Of a stretch of DNA of 6,532 nt, positions 5,970-6,532 are shown piece after piece. The notes under the pieces are model-generated. The model did no database searches. It worked only from the letters and a program-made list of their open reading frames with translations, and was not told the origin of the DNA. The position numbers and the translations under genes were made by a program. Position 1 is the stretch's first letter. Every line of letters begins with the position of its first letter. The stretch is from NCBI GenBank assembly GCA_031282665.1, contig JAITDH010000167.1, forward strand, positions 1-6,532, given 5' to 3'. Source of the stretch: Zoogloeaceae bacterium. Lineage in GTDB: Bacteria; Pseudomonadota; Gammaproteobacteria; Burkholderiales; Rhodocyclaceae.

Positions 5970-6526
5970 AACGCTGTCTCGATCTCCTCCTCGCCGTCGT
6001 CGCCGGCCTGCTTTTCGCCCTACCCATCCTCCTCATCGCGCTCGCGGTGCGCCTGACCTCGCCCGGCCCGGCGCTCTACTGGTCGGATCGGGTCGGACGG
6101 CACAACCGCATCTTCCGCATGCCCAAGTTCCGCAGCATGCAGGTCGATACCCCCGCCGTGGCCACCCACCTGCTCGCCGATCCCGACGCCCGCCTGACGC
6201 CGATCGGCTCCTTCCTGCGCCGCTCCAGCCTGGACGAATTGCCGCAGTTGTGGAGCATCCTGAAGGGCGACATGAGCTTCGTCGGCCCGCGTCCCGCCCT
6301 CTTCAACCAGGACGACCTGATCGCCCTGCGCAGCGAAGCCGGCGTCCATGCCCTGCTGCCCGGCCTGACCGGCTGGGCGCAGATCAACGGCCGGGACGAC
6401 CTGCCGATCCCGGAAAAGGTGAAACTGGACGCGGAATACCTCGCCCGGCGCTCGCTGGCCTTCGACCTGTACATCCTCTGCCTGACGGCAAGCCGCGTCC
6501 TGAAAAGGGAAGGGGTTTCGCATTAG
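5966..6526 (+). CDS. Small monotopic phosphoglycosyl transferase (bacterial sugar transferase)
   Basis: This 186-residue inner-membrane enzyme moves a sugar-1-phosphate from a UDP-sugar to undecaprenyl phosphate, the first committed step of O-antigen, capsule or glycan assembly. An N-terminal hydrophobic segment (about 5-30) after KRCLD is followed by SPGP (32-35), as in the re-entrant helix of PglC and the WcaJ C-terminal domain. KFRSM (54-58), the catalytic Asp90-Glu91 pair in SLDELPQLWSI (88-98), GDMSFVGPRP (101-110) and PGLTGWAQINGRDDLP (132-147) are family hallmarks. The length is that of the minimal PglC-like type, without the extra membrane helices of WcaJ or WbaP. The ATG at 5966 shares ATGA with the epimerase stop and has no clear ribosome binding site, so translation is probably coupled. 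The sugar is inferred, not shown. Confidence 0.93.
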   Translation: MKRCLDLLLAVVAGLLFALPILLIALAVRLTSPGPALYWSDRVGRHNRIFRMPKFRSMQVDTPAVATHLLADPDARLTPIGSFLRRSSLDELPQLWSILKGDMSFVGPRPALFNQDDLIALRSEAGVHALLPGLTGWAQINGRDDLPIPEKVKLDAEYLARRSLAFDLYILCLTASRVLKREGVSH

Positions 6527-6532
6527 GGCGGT

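Overview
The window is GC-rich, densely coded DNA with five complete genes, all on the + strand. The protein sequences and the order scpA-scpB-rluB next to a dynamin-like GTPase suggest a betaproteobacterium, perhaps Rhodocyclales or a relative. This is a judgement from protein style and gene order, not from a marker gene.

Layout. Positions 1-50 hold a strong rho-independent terminator for a gene lying mostly or wholly to the left. Positions 51-456 contain no credible gene. They hold a fragment of a dispersed GCGAAGCGA-type repeat (143-166), a MITE-like long inverted repeat of about 146 bp (168-313), a tandem array of five 7-base units (371-405), a weak promoter candidate, and the ribosome binding site of the first gene.

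Positions 457-4886 form a tight housekeeping operon: a 670-residue dynamin-like GTPase, then scpA (GTG start, 9-base gap), scpB (20-base overlap) and rluB (23-base overlap). ScpA and ScpB are the kleisin and winged-helix partners of SMC in chromosome condensation. RluB is a 23S rRNA pseudouridine synthase. The short gaps and overlaps imply co-transcription and probably translational coupling.

Positions 4887-5030 hold a second set of 7-base repeats, this time as two facing arrays that could form a hairpin of nearly 40 bp ending 8 bases before the next start codon. Positions 5031-6526 then carry a surface-polysaccharide pair, a WbpV-like NAD-dependent epimerase/reductase and a small monotopic phosphoglycosyl transferase, joined by an ATGA overlap. 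Together they would supply a UDP-sugar and load it onto undecaprenyl phosphate to start an O-antigen or capsule repeat unit. The cluster probably continues to the right.

The genes belong to known families. The least explained parts are the repeats: two arrays of heptamers with a shared GGNNNCA pattern, each just upstream of a start codon, and the MITE-like element. The close coupling of a dynamin-like GTPase to the SMC accessory genes is the most interesting gene-level association.
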